In this document: piece by piece, positions 58,828-64,000 of the stretch
Numbering within the stretch: position 1 is the stretch's first letter
Layout of the letters: each line of letters begins with the position of its first letter
Source of the DNA: Proteromonas lacertae
Lineage: Eukaryota > Sar > Bigyra > Opalinata > Proteromonadidae
Length of the DNA stretch: 64,000 nt
Direction of reading: 5' to 3'
Assembly: GCA_002245135.1 (NCBI GenBank)
Contig: NGBS01001164.1
Span: forward strand, 186,001 to 250,000
Notes under the pieces: generated by a model
Told to the model about the DNA's origin: nothing
Databases searched by the model: none
What the model saw: only the letters and a program-made list of their open reading frames with translations
Position numbers and translations under genes: made by a program

Positions 58828-61187
58828 ATGAATAATCAAATTAATTCATTGTTATCATCTACTGTAAAAGTATTATAATTGATTTAGATATCTTTGAAAT
58901 AGATTAAAAGAACAATCAAAAATAGTAATGATGAAGTATCTTTAGCAGTGAAAAATCAAAATGATATGAAAGTTATAAAATTATTTAATTTAGAAAATAT
59001 AAAATGGAGTAATATAGAATCATTTTTAGATAATAGTAACTTTTTGTTAGAGTGTTGTTGTAGAATGACGTATCCGTCAAACTGTCAAATAATCGGTGGT
59101 AATTTGATGATATTGGAGAGAAAATATTATGAAATTGGTTTAGAAGAGATAATTCAGAATAAATCTTTCTAAAGTGATGATATTTGTAGTATAATATGTG
59201 GTATATGTGATATGGTAATGATATTAAATGACAATTATATAGTGATAGATAATCTGAAGAGTTGTAACATAATATACGAAAGAGATGATGATGTATATGA
59301 TAATATGAAAGTATGTGATTTATATTTAAATGACTTGAGAAAAGAAGAAGATATGAGATTATATGATATGTGCTACAAAAGCCCTGAAGAGTTGAATGGA
59401 TGTGCATGTGATGATAAAAGTGTGATTTGGTCAATTGGATGTATTTTATATGAAATGATTTGTAAGAAATTACCATTCAATGATGATAATAATATAAATA
59501 AAACAAAAGAGAATATCTTGAGATGTAAATACAGTGTTGATGTAAAATGTAATGATATGATGAAAGAAATGATAGAAAGAATGCTAAAAGTGAAAAATAA
59601 AGATAGATTGAGTTTGAAAGAATTGAGAAAAGAAGTGATAAAAATGAGAGAAATATTAAAAGATGTTGAAAATAATATAATAATGGTAAATGAAAGAAAA
59701 GAAATTTTAATGAATAATGATTACATAATAGAAATTTCACCATTTATTGGTTGTGAATCGAAGTATTATACAGAGATTAATAATTATGAAAGTATAAATA
59801 CTGATGATAATAATTGTATAGAAATTCGAGATGATTTAATAAGATCGTACAATAATAAACCTGAAGAGAGAATACTGGCTATACTATTAATGATGAAATT
59901 TATTAAAACAGATTGTAGAATAAGAGAGAGATTAGAATTTCAAATTCTACATCAATGTGAAATAGAAAAAGAATGTTACTTAGATGAAAAGATATTCAAC
60001 ATCGAATGGAGAGTCAATAAAAATGGAAGAATGTTTATTAATTCATATTCTACTCACTTATGTGAAATAGGAATGAATTATTTGTTGAGAATATTGAAAT
60101 TAATTAATCCAACAAGTCTAGATTTTAGTATAACTACAATTATTTATATTATTTAGATATAATTATTCCTCTCCAATATCAGCCGATATTCAAATCTTTT
60201 CTTTTTGAGTTGCCAAATCTACAAGAATTAGCTTTTCATTCAAGTAATCTCACCTCTGATTTTATAGAATCATTTATAAAATTCATTCCTTTTATGAAAT
60301 TAAAACATGTAGAACTTCCATGTATATCATATATTATTGTTATTATGTAATAGGCTATGGAATAGATCCGAAAGGCTTCAAATTTTTGCTTCCATATCTA
60401 CATCTATTAATCGACAAAAATAATGTATTAAATTTACGCTGTATGAACTTGAATGATGAATCGATAAAGTTATTATCAGAAGTGATACATAAATACCCAA
60501 ATGTTAAGAAAATAGATATTAGAGGAAACAATAATATTCATTCAAATAAATTAACAGTTTTATTCTCGAAATTTCCTATTTCAAAAGTAGAATTTGATTT
60601 TAATGGAGATAAAGACTTGCTGGTTGATAAAGGTGTCAAGGAATTGATTAAATATATCAAAAATGGGAAAAGTATAAGTCTCAATAGTTTAGAAATTGAT
60701 GATAATTATTTCAAACCGTTTATTTCATTAAGATTATATGAATTAAGAAAGATGAAAATATTAAATTTGAGTAGTATAAATTGATGTTTCTATATTAAAT
60801 AGATAATAGACTAACATATAAAAGTATAGAAACACTGATTAACAATTTATCTTCATTACCTAACCTTAAATGTCTCTTTTTGCATGGAAATGAAATAGAA
60901 GATGTAGGAATGAAATTATTATCTCCTTATATACACTTCTTAAAAGATGATGATGAAGATGATATAAGTTGCATTAATTGTTCAAGTACATATTATTATT
61001 ATTATTATCTAATATATAGAAATGAGATTATCTTCAACTGGGTTGAAGTCTTTATTAAATGGTTTAGAGAAAATTGATAGAAAAATCATACTTCATTTAG
61101 ATCATAATATTATTGATGAAAATGGAATTGAGTATTTAATGAGTTATATGAAGAAACATGACAATATTATGAAATTAGAAATTAATG

Positions 61188-61229
<42 letters not shown>

Positions 61230-62196
61230 TATTTCTTTATTAGATAATCCAATAGGTAATAATGGATTTGAGTTATTAATTAATAATTTAAGAATATTAA
61301 AAACAACAAACGGTTCAATAGATTTGAGTAATATATCAATAGATGATGAAAGTGTAATATTATTAACAAATAAGCTAGAATCCCTTCCAAAACGTTGTGA
61401 AATATATCTACAAGGAAATAACATCAGAATGAAAGGTTTGAAATCAATATGTTCAAAATCATTAGAAAAAAAGGAATATTCATTTATTGAAATGAAATGT
61501 TTATCATGGACAAATGAAGAATTGAAGTATTATTTGAATTATTGTATAAGAAAAGAAAAATTTCTTATCAGAATTTATGATTTCTCAAGTACAGAATCCA
61601 TGTTTTTAATGAAATAGATATAAATATTAATGATTCTCATATTCCTTTAATAAAAAAGATTAGTTATACAAAACTTCATTTATCCAATAGTCAAATTACC
61701 CCAAAAAGATTAAAAGAATTAATGGATTCTTTACAGAAAGATATTGTTGAATATATTGCAATATCCAATAACCCGATTGGAGATGATGGAATAGAAATAA
61801 TATGTAAACATTTAGATAAATATATTGATTTCCCATCATTACTTACTCTTTCAAGTATTTTATGAATAATAATGTTATTTTATATATTGTATAGATATTG
61901 GAATGAGTGTAAAAGGGTTAAGAATATTGATAGAAAGATTAAAAGATTATAAACCATTAGGAGTGATAAATATATCAAAAAATGAATTAGATGAAAGTGG
62001 ATTAAGGTTGATGAAAGAAAACAAAGAAATATTTGAATGTTTAAATTGTTTATCAATTACAGTAAAACAAAATATAGATAAGTCAACACTGAATTCATTC
62101 TTAAAAACATTTTCATCAATTGGAATAATCAAAATAAATGGAATATCAGAAGAAGAAAAGAAAAAATTATCAAAGGAATTCTTCAATATTGAATAA
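58828..62196 (+). pseudogene. Pseudokinase-LRR gene (copy C), nearly whole with one in-frame stop
   Basis: It has the same exon layout as copy B. The first exon MNNQINSLLSSTVK joins after a short intron to a kinase-like domain with VIDNLKSCNI (HRD Asp lost), VCDLYLNDL, YKSPEEL and SVIWSIGCILYEM. A linker and RI-type leucine-rich repeats follow (FLHGNEIEDVGMKLLSPYI, IYLQGNNIRMKGLKSI, ISKNELDESGLRLM), ending IIKINGISEEEKKKLSK. A TAA at 59170-59172 interrupts the kinase-like domain (after NKSF). No intron I can place removes it without deleting conserved residues. Everything downstream is open and spliceable, so loss would be very recent, or the stop is read through, or it is a sequence error. 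A block of 78 bp is identical to copy B. It is divergent from delta-tubulin. Confidence 0.65.
61193..61224. repeat. TA dinucleotide run in an intron of copy C
   Basis: About 16 TA units follow the 5' splice site inside an intron between two LRR exons. Copy B has a non-repetitive intron at the matching place. Confidence 0.85.
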
Positions 62197-62329
62197 TTAC
62201 AATAAAATATAACTCATTATATGTTTTATTTTATTTTAACCCCCATAAAACAACACATTTATAGAATTTATGATTAATGAATAATGAGTTTTACGGTATA
62301 ATACTTATAGTAGTATTAGTAGTATTCAT

Positions 62330-64000
62330 TTACCATGCTTCTAATGAATATCTACCTGTAGCTTCCATATTCTCAATTTCTTTCTTAGCTTGTTCTTCAC
62401 TCATCTTTCCTTGTGAAGCAAAAGCTCTAATCATTGATTGTTTTACATCCTCTGGTACTCTTGAGGCTGGTCCACAGAAATAGAAATGTCCTTTCTTTGT
62501 ATATAATAAGTCAAATGGTAAGGATGGTTCTTCATCTACTTTATTTTGAATATATACTTTCTTAGCTTGATCTCTTGAGAAGGCTGGTCTCATGTATTCT
62601 AATACACCATCTTTATGATATTGATCCCATTCATCAGAGAATAAATATTCAGTCTTTTGATATCTACATCCATAGTATAATAACATTGGTCCAATCTTCT
62701 TACCAGCTTTCTTATCCATTGCTCTTTGTTGTACAAAGGCTCTGAATGGAGCAATACCAGTACCTAAACCAGCCATTACTACTGGTGTTTCTGTTGATTC
62801 TGGTAATACAATTGTACCAGCTTTAACTGTACATTCAATATTGATTGGTGATTCTTTAGATGGATTGCAATGTCTTAAATAGTCAGTACATAAACCAACT
62901 CTATCTTTACCTGATGGTGTCTTCCAGTCAACTACAACTACGCATAAGTGTAATGTATCTGGATACATTGCCATTGAGGATGCTATTGAATAATATCTTG
63001 GTTTAATTTGTGGTACTAAATCTAATAAGTTAGCAATTGGTACTTTGCAGGATGGATATTTCTCAAAGATATCAGCATATGTTACTGTTTCTTTAACTAA
63101 TGTTTCTAATTCAGCTTTACCTTCATTAGATACTAAATGTAATAATGCTTTCTTATCTGCTTCATTACCAAAGATTGATAAGGATTCAAAGAATCTCTTA
63201 TTTGGTTTACCGAATAAATCTAATCTTTCTGTGAATAATTGTCTAGTGGATATTAAACTTGGGAATACACCAGCATTCTTTGGATCTACTGCTTTAATTG
63301 ATAATACTTCATTACCACTTAAACCAAAGTGTTTCAACATTCTATCTACATTCTCTGGAATATTTCTAGCATAAATAGCTAATGCATCACCTACATTGAA
63401 TTGTACACCACTTCCTCTTAAGTCAAATTGTAAATGCATAATATCTCGATCATAATCTTTAGGTGTCATTCTTACATTAGAAATCATTTTAATTACTGAA
63501 CTTGCTGGTCTATTAACACTGCCTGGAGCATGAGCACCTTCTTTGATTTCTACAATGTTCTTTGGTTGTGGTGGTCCTGATAATTGAGCTGGTTTTATAT
63601 CTAATGCATTGAAGAGATTTGGTTCCCAGATATCATAAGCAGTGTTGTATTTATCTTCATCTTGGTCATTACCATATCCAGTTTCGACGACTTTCTTTGC
63701 ACCTGCTTTTGTTAAAGCTTCATCATATTTCTTAGCAGCTTGACAGAAGAATGTGTAATTTGTATCACCTAAACCAAATACTGCATATTTAGTATTCTTT
63801 AATGCATCTGGACTTAATCCTTGTAAATATTTGTACAAGTTTCTACAGTTTGGTGGTAATTCACCTTGACCACAAGTTGATACTAATAATACTATTAATG
63901 GTTCATTCACTAATTCATCAGTCTCATAATCATCACAAGCTGATAAGGTTGCATTTACACCTCTTTGTTTACATTCTTCATAGAAGTTGTTAGCTAACTG
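62330..64000 (-). CDS. Diflavin reductase (CPR/CysJ-like) C-terminal part of a larger enzyme, 5' end outside window
   Basis: 557 residues lie in the window and the frame runs off the right edge. A flavodoxin-like domain has LLVSTCGQGELPPN and FGLGDTNYTFFCQAAKKYD. The FAD domain has RYYSIASS and GLCTDYLRH, and the NADPH domain has VVMAGLGTGIAPFRAF, LLYYGCRYQKTEYLF and FYFCGPASRVPEDV, ending GRYSLEAW. Together these shuttle electrons between NADP(H), FAD and FMN. The sequence style and lack of a membrane anchor in view suggest the C-terminal module of pyruvate:NADP+ oxidoreductase or of a hydrogenase/CysJ-type fusion found in low-oxygen protists. Cytochrome P450 reductase or sulfite reductase flavoprotein are alternatives. 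The upstream sequence decides. There is no intron in this part. Confidence 0.88.
   Translation of the reverse strand, partial: QLANNFYEECKQRGVNATLSACDDYETDELVNEPLIVLLVSTCGQGELPPNCRNLYKYLQGLSPDALKNTKYAVFGLGDTNYTFFCQAAKKYDEALTKAGAKKVVETGYGNDQDEDKYNTAYDIWEPNLFNALDIKPAQLSGPPQPKNIVEIKEGAHAPGSVNRPASSVIKMISNVRMTPKDYDRDIMHLQFDLRGSGVQFNVGDALAIYARNIPENVDRMLKHFGLSGNEVLSIKAVDPKNAGVFPSLISTRQLFTERLDLFGKPNKRFFESLSIFGNEADKKALLHLVSNEGKAELETLVKETVTYADIFEKYPSCKVPIANLLDLVPQIKPRYYSIASSMAMYPDTLHLCVVVVDWKTPSGKDRVGLCTDYLRHCNPSKESPINIECTVKAGTIVLPESTETPVVMAGLGTGIAPFRAFVQQRAMDKKAGKKIGPMLLYYGCRYQKTEYLFSDEWDQYHKDGVLEYMRPAFSRDQAKKVYIQNKVDEEPSLPFDLLYTKKGHFYFCGPASRVPEDVKQSMIRAFASQGKMSEEQAKKEIENMEATGRYSLEAW

Noticed and set aside
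59170-59172. Evidence for a non-standard genetic code (TAA as sense)
   Set aside because: TAA, TAG and TGA all end well-defined genes here (for example NEK, delta-tubulin, Brr2), so one stop in copy C does not indicate reassignment.
61193-61224. TA run as a possible recombination or replication site
   Set aside because: Similar TA runs occur in several introns of this AT-rich genome; nothing else marks this one.

Overview
The window is nuclear DNA from a flagellated unicellular eukaryote. It is very AT-rich and gene-dense, with genes on both strands often less than 200 bp apart. Almost every gene is cut by very short spliceosomal introns, mostly 25-50 nt with GTAT at the 5' end and TAG at the 3' end. 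The standard genetic code fits, since TAA, TAG and TGA all end genes. A flagellum is indicated by IFT57, the axonemal dynein light chain p28 (DNALI1), delta-tubulin, a second divergent tubulin (zeta-like), a SHIPPO/STPGR-repeat protein and a likely tubulin polyglutamylase subunit (TPGS1). The right-hand diflavin reductase resembles the C-terminal part of pyruvate:NADP+ oxidoreductase or of hydrogenase-CysJ-type fusions, which would fit a low-oxygen protist. I cannot name the lineage from this sequence.

Layout. 1-8.4 kb: IFT57 (3' part), a NEK6/7-like kinase, a voltage-sensor-type phosphatase with an added CBS-domain pair, a TPGS1-like protein and a SHIPPO protein, all on the plus strand. 8.5-17 kb: minus-strand membrane and signalling genes, namely a Na,K-ATPase with a very large M7-M8 loop, an FkbM methyltransferase, a pseudophosphatase and a PAP2 lipid phosphatase. 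17-22 kb: an unknown protein, a secreted I13-type proteinase inhibitor, a zeta-like tubulin and a decayed pseudokinase-LRR gene. 22-33 kb: a helical protein, SF3A2, DNALI1 and the U5 helicase Brr2. 33-44 kb: a full pseudokinase-LRR gene and a 2298-residue protein joining an Hsp110-like ATPase domain, a long coiled coil and about a dozen Tudor/SH3-like barrels. 44-55 kb: CPSF1/CPSF160, a CENATAC (CCDC84) homologue, a FAM135 lipase with a tRNA-Leu(UAA) inside one intron, and a TOG-like protein. 55-64 kb: an SLC38-type amino-acid transporter, delta-tubulin, a third pseudokinase-LRR copy and the 3' part of the diflavin reductase.

Functional groups. One group serves the axoneme and basal body (IFT57, DNALI1, SHIPPO, TPGS1, both tubulins, perhaps the TOG protein and NEK). 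A second serves mRNA processing (Brr2, SF3A2, CENATAC, CPSF1). A third handles membrane transport and lipid signalling (Na,K-ATPase, SLC38, PAP2, CBS-VSP, FAM135). The most unusual items are the Hsp110-coiled coil-Tudor protein, the CBS-voltage sensor-phosphatase fusion, the multi-copy pseudokinase-LRR family next to two basal-body tubulins, the giant M7-M8 loop of the pump, and the tRNA nested in an intron. No mobile element, CRISPR array or virus-derived element was recognised. All exon structures were assembled by hand and are approximate where stated.
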